Assembly (NCBI RefSeq): GCF_033118175.1
Contig: NC_083692.1
Coordinates: 15,138,001 to 15,202,000 of the forward strand
Origin: Dama dama
Lineage: Eukaryota > Chordata > Mammalia > Artiodactyla > Cervidae
Length of the DNA stretch: 64,000 bases
Reading direction: 5' to 3'
The position numbers and the translations under genes are program-made. Below the pieces are notes generated by a model, which searched no databases, had not been told where the DNA came from, and was given only the letters and a program-made list of their open reading frames with translations. This document shows, piece after piece, positions 48,661 to 59,830 of the stretch. Within the stretch, counting starts at the first letter, position 1; every line of letters begins with the position of its first letter.

Positions 48661-49594
48661 CCCATGCAGAATGACAGTGTGGGTTCTCTAACCGTTTTGA
48701 GATGGCAGCAGCAGAGCGATAAGCCTGGCGCAGGTATACAGGTCACACAGCCTGAAGCCAGCCCTGGTGTTGGAGGGCGTGCTCGGAGGTCTCCACGGTG
48801 GGCCCAGGGTGGGCTGGGTTAGAACAGCACACGCCAGCAGGGAGGGTGACGTCCAGCCCTGTCTCTCTGCCTGTGGTCCTCTGGCCGTTGACTCCTGGGA
48901 CCCCAGCACCTCCGGGAACCTGGGGTGACTCTGTGCAGCCTGGCTCTGGAGGGGTGCACCTGGGCCTCAGGAGCAGGGAGTCAGAGGAGGTGGGGTGCTG
49001 GGCTGCACCTGGCAACTGGGTTTCATTATCTGGAACAAGTTCCAGACCCCGGAGAGGAGAGGGGCCGGAGGGGCTGTGAGGGAGGCTCAAGCAAGGCAGT
49101 AAAGGTTTGCGGAGGGGGGCGACTCTTGTGTTAGCTGGAAACACAGTCAGGGCTGCCCTGCCAAGCCAGGGAGGGTATGCATGGGCCTGTGTGTGTGTGA
49201 TAGAGAGAGGGGCAATGGATGGTGGGGCTATAACTTGGTATATATCTGTGTATCTCATGTTTATCAGGGTATTGGCACCATCCCCCCCAAAAGAATGGAG
49301 TTGTGTATTTATACACATGGAAAACTCCACATTTGAGCATACCAGATGTGGGAGATGGCCCCGTGGGATAGAGCAGGTGTTCTTACACAGGCTGGAGCCT
49401 CAGCATTTGCTTGAGAACATCCTGGAGGTATGTATACTGCCCAGTCATCCTGCCTCAGTGGTGGGGTGGCGGATGTGGTCTTCAGACCAAATAAGATGTT
49501 AAGAGTTAACTGTGATGGCTAGAGGGATGCTGCCCTCGCTCTCTTTCTCTCCGAGAACTATCTTATCACCTCCCCTCGGTGACATTCACCACAC

Positions 49595-49770
49595 GCTTGC
49601 CGTGTGCCAGACGCCATTCTAACCCTGCCATCCTCCAGATAGGGATGGCCAGCCATTTCCCTCATTTCCAGGGGGAGCAACTCAGGGAGATTAAGTAATC
49701 TGCCCAAGGTCTCACAGTAAGTGTCCAACTTGGGGTTTGAAGCCAGGCGATGTGGCCTCCAGCCTGCACT
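49595..49770 (-). repeat. MIR-like SINE
   Basis: Antisense MIR: ccgtgtgccagacgccattc, then 'gattaagtaatctgcccaag' and 'ggtttgaagccaggcgatg'. Confidence 0.65.
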
Positions 49771-50895
49771 CGTTACCCCACGTTCAGGGACCAGACAAGA
49801 AGGTGAAAGCGGAGGTGCTCTGCATGCCGAGGTGGTTGCCCTTGAGGGGTTATTGGCCTCAGCGTCTGCACTGATGCCCGGGCGTTGAGATCCAGCAGAA
49901 CTGCACGTGAACGTGAGCTCCCTTAGTGTAACCTGCGGGATCTTATGTAAATCCCTCGCCCTCTCTGAGCCTCCATGGCCCCTTCATTAACACAGAGATA
50001 GTCACACTCACCCCTCAGTGTTGCTGGCGGTCATTCAATCACGCAGCAGTGATTTACTGAGCACCTGCGGGGTGCCAGGCACCGTACTGAGCACAAGATA
50101 CATGTGAGCAAAGCAGAGACATTTCTTCCTGCACGGGGCTGACACTTACTAGCTGGAGGAAGTGTCGGGAGGTATGTAAAGGACCCGGCCCCGGCCTGGT
50201 GTGGAAGACGTGCTCAGACGATGCTCGGGTGCTCTGCCCACCTCCCCATGGGCCTCACTTCCCATTGTCTGAGGGCTTTCGCCAGCACTAGGACCTGCTC
50301 TGAGCTGTTCATGGCAAGCAGGACATGGCTGGAGTGCAGATCCTCTCCCCCACCCAGTCTCCCTCAACCAGTGACTGATGGGGTAACTGGGGAGCCCAGA
50401 GGGATGCACCCTAGTGGTCCACTGTGGTCACTGGCTTCATGGAGCATTCTTTATTAGCCGCCTCCCTTCCCATACTCACTCTCGGACTCCCCCTTGGTCT
50501 CCAGGGATTACCTTCCAAAGGAACCACTTCCCCTGAAGCTTTGTCTCAGGGTCGGCTTCTCAGGGAACCCAGACTAAGTCCAGATATCCCCCTCCACCCT
50601 GGGGAGTTCCCCAGGGGCTGATACAGGGCGGGAGACTCCCAGAGAGGAAGGGAGGGTGCGTGGCTGTGAAGCTGAGCCAGAGCTTCCTATGGGCTCTGCT
50701 CATCGTCTGGTCTGATGGGGCACCAGGGTGGGGAGGGCTGGAAATGGACACTTTGAACACCCGCTGGATACCAGCTCTGTCCTGTCGCTGTTTCCATTTA
50801 CCGATGAGGCCACTCACTGAGGTTACACACCTGCCGGGGTCCCACAAGTCAGAAAGCAGGCCACCACTGGGCTTCAGACCCGGCAGCCTCCAGAG

Positions 50896-51190
50896 CAGGG
50901 TTTCTTAACTATAGTACTGTGGACATTCTAGGCTGGAAAAATCCTTGCTGTGAAAGTGAAAGGGCTTCTCCGGTGGCTCATTGGTAAAGAATCCGCCTGC
51001 AATGCAGGAGACACAGGAGAGGTGGCTTCGATCTCTGGGTCAGGAAAACTCCCTGGAGGAGGAAATGGCAACCCACATGCATTGTAAGATCTCTAGCTTC
51101 TACCCAGTGGATGCCAGTAGCACTCCCTCCTGTGATAACTATTAATACCAACATCACTGCCAAACGGCGAAACCCGGTGCTTATGCCCAC
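50896..51190 (+). repeat. MER5A-like element split by a Bov-tA
   Basis: The left part has gggtttcttaactatagtac and gtggacattctaggctgg. The right part (from 51077) has ttctacccagtggatgccag and continues to 51190. Confidence 0.65.
50962..51076 (+). repeat. Bov-tA 5' portion
   Basis: Sense, from agggcttctccggtggctca to ggaggaaatggcaacccac. The 3' half is missing. Confidence 0.9.
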
Positions 51191-51669
51191 AAGGCTGAGC
51201 CATCTGAATCAGCTGGAAAGGCTGCAGACCCTGAACTCCTGTTCCCCCAAGTCTCCCTTCTCTGTGCTCAGAGGCTGCAGACAGGAACGACTACACACAG
51301 TCACAGGGACAGGTAGGAATTATGGGTGGGAACTGCTAGGAAGCCATCATCTGGGGAAGCCCCAGGCTTCCAGGACTGGCCAGTGAAGGTGTTGGGTTGT
51401 TGCCCTACTCCTCTGTCCATCCTCTACTCATCCACCCTGGCTATCTGGACCAGAAGAACACTTTCACTCAGGGAGATTTTGAGCGCCAGTTGAGACAGGC
51501 CCAGGGCCGCCCTGGGACCAGGTGTTTAGGGCAGGAGCCTTGGAGCCAGGCATCTGGGGACCACAGAGGGAGGGGGTCAAAGGGGAGAGATGAGAGAAAT
51601 CAGACTGATTCAGCCCCTGATTTGTGCAGTAGACACTCGGTGCTCTCACCTGTAGGGCTGGATGGTTAA

Positions 51670-51870
51670 GGGCGTGGGCTCTGGGCCCAGGCTGCCTGGT
51701 TCAAATCCTGGTTACTTGCCCTTTCGGTGCCTTAGTTTGCGTCATCAAAATGGAGATGACAGCTAGCACTGATGTCTGAGGGTTGTTGGGAGGATGAAGC
51801 AAGCAGTTAAGTGTTTAGAATAGTGCTGGGCACACAGTGGATGCTGTGGAAGTGTTTGATAAATAAAATT
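51670..51870 (+). repeat. MIR-like SINE
   Basis: Contains 'ctgcctggttcaaatcctgg', 'aatggagatgacagctagca' and 'gtgctgggcacacagtggat'. Confidence 0.7.
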
Positions 51871-51879
51871 CTGACAGTC

Positions 51880-52012
51880 CTTCCAGGCAGGAATTATTGT
51901 CCTCATTTTGTTGAAATCACCAGATTGAATGAGCTAGTAAGAAGGAGAACTGGGATTTGAACCCAAGCTGATCTGACTCTCCAGATCCATGTTTTCCAGT
52001 GCTACCACACTG
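51880..52012 (-). repeat. MIR-like SINE
   Basis: Antisense MIR core: 'gaattattgtcctcattttg' then 'gaactgggatttgaacccaa'. Confidence 0.7.
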
Positions 52013-52799
52013 CCCAACTAGGAGGTGGGAGGTGGGGTCAAGGCTGTGGCCTGGGTGAAGCAGGGCCCAGGGGCTCCCAGCCCCTGAGGCTCACGGGGCA
52101 GAGCTGGACATGCTCATTCTGCCCTGGTCTAGGGACCTGGGCAACGGGGCTGCAGTCCAGAGGTAGGAGCTGAGCTCCTGGTGTTCCAGTCTGAGCAGAG
52201 AATGCCAGAGAAAGAGCCAGAAACATCCAGGATCTGCTTTCACTCACTATTTGAGCTGCAGCAAGGACAGTCCCAGTGTGGACCTCATGGCACTGGCCGG
52301 CAGAGGGAATTGGCTGGCAGACAGGTGGACACACACGTGACCTGGAAATCTAGGCCCCGTGTGGGCAGGCAAAGGAAGGTATAGCTGTGGTCAGGGATGC
52401 CAGGGAATACAGCCCCCACACGGATGGCTTGGGAAGGCCAGGTGGCAGGGGGGTGTCGGAGGGGCAGGGTCTGGGCCCGCTGCCCACACCCGCGTCAAGG
52501 CTTTCTGAGCCCCCTGCCCTGACCTGGGAGGGCCGGAGCATCTGTTCTCTGACGAGGGCCCTGGGGGATTCTGAGGCAAGTGTCTGCGAACTGGACTTTG
52601 GTGTTGCTGCCTTGACCACCTCCCTTCCCTGCCAGGCCACCGTTTCTTCCATCTGTGGATGAGGGGGTGGGATCGTGTCTCTTCCGTGTGTAGAAACCTG
52701 ATTTGAGCCCTCCTCCTCATGCCTCACGTCGGCATTTTGTCACCCGAGCGCTTTGGGGGTATCGTCCACCCTCTGAGGTGTCAAAGCAGACGTGTTTGT

Positions 52800-52950
52800 C
52801 TTTAATTAGTTTATTATTTGGCTGTGCTGCTCGGACTGAGCCTTAGTTGACCCACAGCATGTGGGATCTCAGCTCCCCGACTAGGGATCAAACCCGTGTC
52901 CCCTGCGCTGGAACGCAGATTCTTTACTACTGGACCACCAGGGAGGTCCC
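52800..52950 (-). repeat. CHR-type SINE
   Basis: Antisense, ttggctgtgctgctcggactg at the left and accaccagggaggtcccc at the right; about half length. Confidence 0.8.
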
Positions 52951-53107
52951 CAAACATACATGTTTGGGTGCATGGTCACAAGGTGAGTGTGTGACCTGGT
53001 CTGCCCCCAGACCTCCTGCCTCCCCGCTGCTCCCCACCCCCTCCCAGCCTTTTCCAGGTCCACATGGGCCTTGACCTCAGGCACCTCCCCACCCCTCTGT
53101 CCCTCAG

Positions 53108-53351
53108 GTCTTGGCCTCCCCAGATCCCAGCTCTCCCAGAAAATAGGAGGAGACCCCTCTTGCTCTCCAGGGCCCACCTCCAGGCAGGGCCATGTCAACA
53201 CAAACGTCGGGCGCTCCCTGAATCAGCACCCCTGGTCCTAGACAAGATGCCCTCACCTGGGACCCTGGAGGGCACTCCCTTGCTGCTGGAGCTGCAGAAA
53301 TTGTCAGGATTGGCCAATACAGACTTGAGTGCCCTGAACCCCAACATCCAG
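53108..53351 (+). pseudogene. ISM2: ISM2 exon 2 relic
   Basis: The acceptor is intact (cctctgtccctcag, AG 53106-53107). The exon opens in frame as VLASPDPSSPRK, then hits TAG at 53144-53146. The reading then moves by +1 to the frame holding RAHLQAG and TPLLLELQKLSGLANTDLS, which end in ANPNIQ-type sequence at CAG 53349-53351. The exon is 244 bases; the recalled human exon is 243 (81 codons, phase 0-0), so one base is extra. The donor position reads TT (53352-53353, ttgagg) where gtgagg is expected. A nonsense codon, a frameshift and a dead donor thus occur in one exon. This is the low-complexity linker between the signal peptide and the acidic region. Confidence 0.82.
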
Positions 53352-53583
53352 TTGAGGGCTACAGGGGCAGCCATGAGCCCAGAGGATTCCTGGAGAGAAG
53401 TTGGGCTCAACAGCTCAGCTCTGAAGTCAGACATCTCATCTTGTATTCCGTGGAGGACAGGAGTCCAGTGTGGGTCAGACGAGGTGACTCCCATGCCCCA
53501 CCTGTGGAGTAGGAGGAGTCGGGCTTCCTTACTTCTTAGCACAGACCATCACATGGCTCTCCCAGCCTCTATTGCCTAGACCA

Positions 53584-53726
53584 TGTTGTTGTCCAGTCTC
53601 TCAGCTGTGTCCGACTCTTTGCGACCCCATGACTACCATATGCCAGGCTTCCCTGTCCTTCACCATCTCCTAGAGTTTGCTCAAACTCATGTCCATTGAG
53701 TTGGTGATGCCATCTCATCATGTCTG
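53584..53726 (-). repeat. BovB 3' end fragment
   Basis: Antisense, tgttgttgtccagtctctcag through 'ttgagttggtgatgccatc'. Confidence 0.92.
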
Positions 53727-54199
53727 GTTAGACCATAGCAAGGGGCAAACAGCACCAATCTGGCAGGGCTGACATGAGGACCAAATGAGCAGAGAATGTT
53801 TCTTGAGCTGCAGGGGGTTCCTGAAATACGGGCAGAGGCCAAGCAGAAAGCCCTGAAGGTCTGATCTTCCCTGCCCAGGCCCACTCCTTGCTGCAGGCCC
53901 CTGAAGAAGAATAGGGTAGATTGCCCACCAGAGGGACTTTATGGGAGAGAATACTAGAGAGGTTGGTGGAATTCCAGCCTTACTGTCTTCACTGTCAGCC
54001 CTGAATCCCTAATAATTCCTGCATTTTGTGTATTCCTGCATCTACAGCTTACAAAACACTTTCACTGAAAGAGAAAAAAGACCACAAAAATATAAAACAC
54101 ATTCTGAAGTTGTTTAAAAGTGTGTGTGTATGTGCATCTGTATATCTAAACTTGGAGTGTTAATCACCAAAATGTTACCTGTCAAAAACAGAATATGGG

Positions 54200-55197
54200 C
54201 GGGACCGGTTCAACGCCCGCCAGGTTCATATCCTGGTGTCTCCTGATGCGGCAGCAGCACGAGGCGGCGGCTCTCCACGCCGTGCAGAGGATGGAGTGGC
54301 AGCTGACGGTCCAGGAGCTGGACCCCGCCGGGCACAAGTCCCTGTGCGTGAACGAGGTGCCGTCCTACGTGCCCATGGTCGACGTCAATGACGACTTTGT
54401 GCTCCTGCCGGCCTGACGCGCAGGGACAGCTGCACAGGACACAGGCGAGCCCCCCTGACGTCTGCTGCCGAGTCCAGGCGGCGGGAGGAGACCGTCCCCA
54501 GTGGGGACACCCGGGGAGAAACCGCACTGGGTCCCTGGTGCGCCTCCTTCCTACCGGCCCCCGCGGGAGGACGCGGAGCCGGGGGCACGGGCACGGGCAC
54601 GGTGGCCTCGGGCTCTTCTCTGGCGGCTGCACAGGCATCTCGGGAGCTGCAGGATGGAGAGCAGTCTTTAAATTCCTGGTTCCATTTTTGATCGACTCAA
54701 GAGAATGAAACGAAGGCGTCTACCCCTCAGCAAGAGTGGTCTCTGGTCAGAGGGCGGGGAGAGCACCGGACCGGCTACCGTCCTGTCGCCACGAAGCTGC
54801 CGATGGCTCGGGCCTCCGACTGGGGCCAGGACGCTGGGCTGGGCGAGGGCCTGGCTGCGCCTCCCGCCGGCCTCACAGGGACATGGAGGCGGGACACTCA
54901 GTTGTGTTTTTAATGGAGTCAAATCCACGTGGTTTGTATATTTTTTCCTTTAATCTTGGGCATTTTGTTTCCCTGAGAACATAACTTGAAACACTACAGG
55001 GCCAATAATCATGTAAAAAGTGTACCCGTAAACGCTGTACAGTTTTATACACGTTCACAGTGTACTTTTGCTGCCTTCTACATAATTTATTTTGCAACAC
55101 ATTACTGCACAGTTGTAAATAACTTATGTACTGTAACATCACTTATGTGTAAAGAAATAAATTAATTAATTACATGCTCTTTGTAAAAAAAAAAAAC
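54200..55197 (+). pseudogene. ANKRD11: ANKRD11 processed pseudogene, 3' end only
   Basis: An intronless copy of the end of the ANKRD11 mRNA. ANKRD11 is a nuclear ankyrin-repeat co-regulator of chromatin. Coding traces are RFNARQ (54206-54223), FISW after a one-base shift, then LLMRQQHEAAALHAVQRMEW through CVNEVPSYVPM to the end VDVNDDFVLLPA with TGA at 54414-54416. The segment between FISW and LLMRQQ that I recall from ANKRD11 (about 13 residues) is missing. A 3' UTR follows with AATAAA at 55156-55161 and a poly(A) at 55185-55196. The 12-base target duplication acagaatatggg lies at 54188-54199 and 55198-55209. It sits in ISM2 intron 2 on the same strand. A paralogue, ANKRD12, is less similar at the last residues. 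Confidence 0.9.
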
Positions 55198-55801
55198 ACA
55201 GAATATGGGTGATTTCCCTTTTCTTTATATTTTGTTGGCCCCCCCCCAAAAAATTTTGTCCTTTGACCTCATATTACTTCGCAATAGCCCCAAAATGATG
55301 TTTTTTAAGCTCACTTTCACATAACTGATTTCGTGTTACTTATTTTCTGTGCAAAAGTGGTGAACAAGAGCCCTCCCCCGGGCTGCTGTTACACTTGGTC
55401 TCATTTTCTGGCCTTACAGTGAGGAAATGGAGGTTCAGGGCTGTCGGTGGCCCCAGAAGCTGGGCAGCCTGTGGGCTGCTGAAGCCAGAATTCAAACCTA
55501 GCCTCTCATAAACGAGTGGATCTCCAACCTGGCACATGTCAGAACCATCACACCTGGTCCCATCTCGCACTAGTTAAATCTGTCTGGGGTGAGGTCAGGG
55601 GGTCAGGAATCTCCTGTGAATTCTGATGCATGCCAGGGCAACCCCGGTTGCCCCAGGGAGGCCAAGAAGGTTGACCAGAAGAACAGGCTGGTTTAGAGAA
55701 AGGGTTGGACCTCTCCCTCTGACCCTAGACTTGTCATCTCCCTTCCTGGAGTCTGACTCTGAGCCCTCCCTCCGTGGCCGGGTGTGTCTGTCCCTCTGCA
55801 G

Positions 55802-56178
55802 GCGACCATCGAGGTGGTGGCGGAGCCCCAGGCTGAGCTGGAGATGGACCCGATGGCTGAGCCCAACAATCGCTGGTCCGAGGGCGCCCCCCGCTGGCTG
55901 CCCACCGAGGAACTCCTCCAGCCCCTATTCTGGGGCTGCTCGGATGGCAAGGAAGGGAGGACCCTTCTCAAGGGCAGAGCCCCGGGGGAGGGGGGGGGAG
56001 GAGCAGGAAGAGGAAGAGGACCACCCTCCAGAGGACAGTGAGGGTGAGGACCAGGAGGAGGACAGTGAGGAACACGGTGAAGATGACCAGGAGCCGGGCT
56101 TCAGTGGGGCTGCAGGAGGCTGGGAGCAGGGCCCGCTGTTCCCCGGAGACTGGGCCTTTGAGGAGCCTGATCACTATG
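55802..56178 (+). pseudogene. ISM2: ISM2 exon 3 relic (acidic region)
   Basis: The acceptor is ctgtccctctgcag (AG 55800-55801) and the donor gtgagt at 56179; both are intact. The exon starts ATIEVVAEPQAELEMDPMAE, continues through NRWSEGAPRWLPTEELLQPL, and then reaches a nine-G run at 55990-55998. From there the acidic stretch (EEQEEEEDHPPEDSEGEDQ) and GDWAFEEPDHY are in the +1 frame. The 377-base length exceeds a phase-compatible length by one, which fits one extra G. A homopolymer miscount in the assembly is possible for this lesion alone. Confidence 0.85.
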
Positions 56179-56512
56179 GTGAGTACCCCCCTCTTCACCT
56201 CCCTGGCTGCTGCCCCTGGAGGTCCTGAGTGGAAATAAGGGTGACAGCTTCCTGGGCAGGGGAGGTTGTGGAGGTCTGGAGCTTAGACCCTGTACCAACA
56301 CCATCATCTGCTCAATAGTAACACCCAAGGCTTGCAAAGGCTTTTTTTTTTTTTTTAAAAAAACATTTGACTCTCACAATAGCCCTGAGATCCCCTAAGC
56401 AAAACAGGCATTTGTTAATAATATATTTATTCACATCTATCAGTTTTCCAACAAATTAAGAAATAATTATAAATCCCACCACTCACAACTGACCTCATTT
56501 TCAGACGGTATG

Positions 56513-56735
56513 AGTCTGAATCCGGGGTCTGCTGCTTACCAGTTGAGTGACCTTGGGCAAGTTACTTAACCTCCCTGGGCCTTGGTTCCTTCCTCTACAA
56601 AATGGGGATGGGCGCAACCCTTACTACATGGAACTAAGTGTAGAGAGTGGTGAGTTAATGCTTTTAAAGTCTAAGTACATAGTAAACAAAGTATTGGCTA
56701 TTGTTATTTTAGAAAACAACATAACAACACAGACT
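56513..56735 (+). repeat. MIR-like SINE
   Basis: Good MIR match by eye: 'agttgagtgaccttgggcaa', 'cctctacaaaatggggatgg', 'agtattggctattgtta'. Confidence 0.75.
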
Positions 56736-57533
56736 GTTCAGAAAATATCACCTGAAGCCTGCTCCCCGCCCCCCCCACCATGACAGGCATTTTTATTTTT
56801 GCGTATTGCAGTTCCGGTTTTCCCTGGGTAAGACACGTTTCACACAGTGTTACAGCTCTACTTCCCAGAGCCCTAGTGTCTCATCATTGGTTCAGACTAA
56901 GTCATAGCAGGCTTTCCCTGTTTCACTAGAGTCCTGTAAGTTAACAGGCAGAATTTTCATGATTTTCAACATCTCTTCTATTGGTTTTTCTTAGTCACTT
57001 GGTGCCAGCCTGTTCAGACCTGCCTGGGAAGTGAGGAGAGGGCTGGGCGTGTGTGTTCAGTACTTCAGGGGTTCCACTAAGAGCCCTGGTGCATTTCAGG
57101 TCCCTCAGAGCAGGACCGGGTCACTAACGTGGGGAGCGGGGACATTCTTTAATACCCCAAGTGCCAGGGAAGTATTGTCAACTATGGTGTTGATTGACAT
57201 AAAACTGTAGCTTAAAGATGTCGGGGGACTTTTCCAAGGTCCCCCCAGCAGTGATCAGGTGGCCTCCAGGTAGCTTTGCTCTGTGTTGCTGAGTGGGCAC
57301 GGAGTGTGTGACTGGGGTTTGTGACACCTCCTGCATTTGCCCGGGTGTTCGCTGCACAGGGGTGCCCAGCTGAGCAGGCGAGCGGGGCTGAAATTCAACC
57401 CCTGCTTCATCTGTTAGGAGAGTCCTGGCCCCAGGGCTGTGTTTTCCCGAGGAAGGCGGTGCCTTTTGCTAATTCACACCAGGGCGCCTTGTGGGCTCTG
57501 CCCACTCACCCCTGGCTCCCTGCCTTGACCCAG

Positions 57534-57647
57534 ACTATCAGCTTCGGGAGGAGTGGAGCCCCTGGTCTCCCTGCAGTGGGAGCTGCGGCAGCTGCAGCCA
57601 GCGGAGGACTCTGCGAGTCCCGTGCCTGTGACCTGCCCCCTGCCCTG
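57534..57647 (+). pseudogene. ISM2: ISM2 exon 4 relic (thrombospondin type 1 repeat)
   Basis: The acceptor ccttgacccag is intact and the donor gtgaga is at 57648. The domain opens well with EEWSPWSPCSGSC (the WSxW motif of TSP1) and QRRT. It then jumps to ESRACDLPP in another frame, and the central CGYGC-type segment is missing. So the exon has a deletion of roughly 25-30 bases with a frameshift, and one more base appears to be lost near the end. Read straight through, the frame stops at TGA 57630-57632. Several TSP1 cysteines are gone. Confidence 0.82.
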
Positions 57648-57892
57648 GTGAGATGAGCCCCAGCGCCTGCAGAGGGAGTGGCTTGCACACAGGGCTTGGT
57701 CCCCAGGGTGTGTGGGTGTCTGAGCCTTGCACAGGGTGGACTCGGGAGAGGGGAGCCCGGAAGCTCACAAACATGGCAGTCCTGGCCCGTCCCAGGTGCT
57801 GTGGGCACCGCGAGCCTAGTGAGGGCTGGCGCCCACCGGGGGCACAGACATGCCCTGTGGCACCACCAGCCTGGCCTCCTCTCTTCCCCATG

Positions 57893-57976
57893 GCACCGAG
57901 GACAAGGACCCCTTGGGCCTCCCCAGTGAGGGGTGGCAGCCCCTGGCCCACGATGCTATGGACATGCTCAGCCCAA
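57893..57976 (+). pseudogene. ISM2: ISM2 exon 5 relic
   Basis: Codons TEDKDPLGLPSEGWQPLAHDAMDM are clear. The acceptor position reads TG (57891-57892, after ctcttcccca) instead of AG, so the exon can no longer be joined normally. A possible donor gtcagt is at 57977. It lies between the TSP1 and AMOP exons, as in human ISM2. Confidence 0.75.
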
Positions 57977-59168
57977 GTCAGTGTGGGGGGCTAGCCCTGC
58001 CTGCTGGGGGTCTGGAGGAGAACCTCTCTTGGAAGGGTGGAACTTCACTGCACCGGCAGGAATAGTGCCTCCTGGATGCAGAGCACATCTTCCAGCTGGA
58101 AGGGACCATAGCACTTCTGAGCCCCACCCCTCACCAGGCCCACTGGCCTTTCCCAGCCTGATATTCCTGCTGGGAAGAAGGTCTTGAGGCGGGCCACAGA
58201 GCTTGGGAGATCATCCAGTGGAACAGAACAGGACAGGGACCTTCTGGCTTGCCCGCCCTGGTCACTCTTGGATGCTCCTGGCGAGCTCTGTCTGGGGAGC
58301 AGGTGCTATCAAAACCGGCCAGGGTGCAGAGCTCCAGGACCCCTCCTTTCCAGCAGCGAGGAGCAGGCCACGCTTTCGCCAGCACACTCCCCATCTGTGT
58401 CTCTGGCACTCACCTGCACCCCGCAAGGAGGCAGGCAGCTGCTAGCAGCCTCCCTGCAGTTGACTCCTGTGCTCCATGCTGCAGAAGCTCGCTGAGCCTG
58501 GAAGGGGAGATTCCCAGAAGACTAAGCCTAGTCCCAGCCCTCAAGGGTCTTAGAGGGAAAGACACACAGGCCCAGCACTGCCAAGTGGGCTCCAACGGTC
58601 AGGAGCAAAGAGGAAGGAGCAGTTTGTTCTCTGCGGTCAGAGAGGCCACATTTCCCAACAGAGGGAGAGGGGAGGAAGGCGGCATAGACAGAGGGGCCGC
58701 TGGGGGTCCAGAAGAATAGAGTGAGCCTGAGAAGGGTGAGGTTAAGAACAAGAATGGACCAGTGAGAGTGGTTAAAACAGAGAAACATTTTCTTACCAGG
58801 CGGCTGAAACAGCTGTCCCTGCCCCCCTACCACCCCAGCTCGTTCCCCGAGATCCCAGGATCTTTCCCACCATCCAGCATCTAAAAGGACAAAGGGTAGC
58901 TCATCAGGGCTTGCCAGCCCCTTCCTCCAGCCCCTTGGCCCTTGTCCATGCAGTCATAGCCTGTTGCTTCAGCTTGCCTGGATGGTGATGTGTGGTCTCT
59001 CCCAACCGTGTTGGCCAGATCGTTCTGCCCCCGGCTTGAGTGTGGGTCCCTCCCCGTCTACCCCTAAGGTGCCTCCCAGCCACACCTTTGTATGGCCCTT
59101 GAGCCACCTCCACCCCACCCAGGGGCTGACCGGTCCCTCCTTCCTCCCCCTTCGCCTGACTTGTGCAG

Positions 59169-59671
59169 ATATGGGCAGTGGTGAGAAGTGGCTGAACTGC
59201 AAGAGTGACTTCCTGGCCAAGTACCTGAAGCCAGGTGCTGCGGGCCCTGCCCAGCTGCCCGTGCGCGTACCCGCTGGAGGCCGTGTCCAGCGCCGTGAGC
59301 CTGCGGGACGAGCATCAGGGCCGCAGCTTCCGCCGGAGCGACGCCAGCGGCCGCAAGAGCACCTGGACGTGTACCGGCCCACGGCCCACTCTGCCTGCGC
59401 TTTCTGCAGCACGCCGGCCGCCCAGCACTGCTGCTACGATGCGGGCAGCCAGCTGCTGACCCGGGGCAAGGGTGCCGGTGCCCCCGACCTGGTCAGCACC
59501 AACGTCTTGCCCGAGCTGCACTTCAAGGTGGACACGCTGCTCTGGATCCCGTGTAAGGCGGACTGCAGCCGCTACCACGCGGTGTGGACCCCCAACAATG
59601 GCCGGGCCTGCGCGGACAACCCTCCCGAGGAGGAGTACCTGGCCCAGTTGCAGGAAGCCAAGGAGTACTAA
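59169..59671 (+). pseudogene. ISM2: ISM2 exon 6 relic (AMOP domain, terminal coding exon)
   Basis: The acceptor is gacttgtgcag (AG 59167-59168). The frame starts MGSGEKWLNCKSDFLAKYL; the first AMOP cysteine is glycine here. An extra A at 59228-59229 moves the reading to the frame with LRALPSCPCAYPLEA and DEHQGRSFRRSDASG. A one-base loss near 59353-59362 restores the first frame at LDVYRPTA. After that come AAQHCCYD, LLTRGKGAG, NNGRACADNP and EEEYLAQLQEAKEY, then TAA at 59669-59671. The middle is shorter than human by about five codons. The pair of shifts leaves an open frame of 235 codons that is misleading, because its first third is not AMOP sequence. Confidence 0.88.
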
Positions 59672-59830
59672 CGAGGGGCCGCCGCGCTGGACAACGCTTC
59701 CTCGCAGGCCCCCCACCTTCGCCCCACCTCTGCCCAGACCTGGTGAGGCAGGCCTGGAGTCTCGAACCCTGTGCCTGGGAACCTAGGACAGGCAGGTCAG
59801 CGCGGTGTGGGGTCAGACGAAGGGTGAGTA

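Larger units (their letters stand above)
44524..59671 (+). pseudogene. ISM2: ISM2 (isthmin 2) unitary pseudogene, six exon relics
   Basis: Isthmin 2 is a secreted protein with a thrombospondin type 1 repeat and an AMOP domain. The window keeps its exons in the right order and strand, next to SPTLC2 as in human, with most introns and splice sites. This is therefore the original locus, not a retrocopy. Each exon has a lesion (see the exon entries), so no intact protein can be made. Between exons, recognisable repeats are listed separately. I see nothing else in 45243-45417, 47067-48161, 48661-49594, 49771-50895, 52013-52799, 53727-54187, 56736-57533 and 57977-59168. Alternative: an assembly with many local errors. 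The number and spread of lesions, including splice sites and a deletion, argue against that. Confidence 0.82.

Noticed and set aside
55990..55998. Treating the G9 frameshift alone as proof of ISM2 loss
   Set aside because: Homopolymer length is error-prone in assemblies; the pseudogene call rests on the other lesions.
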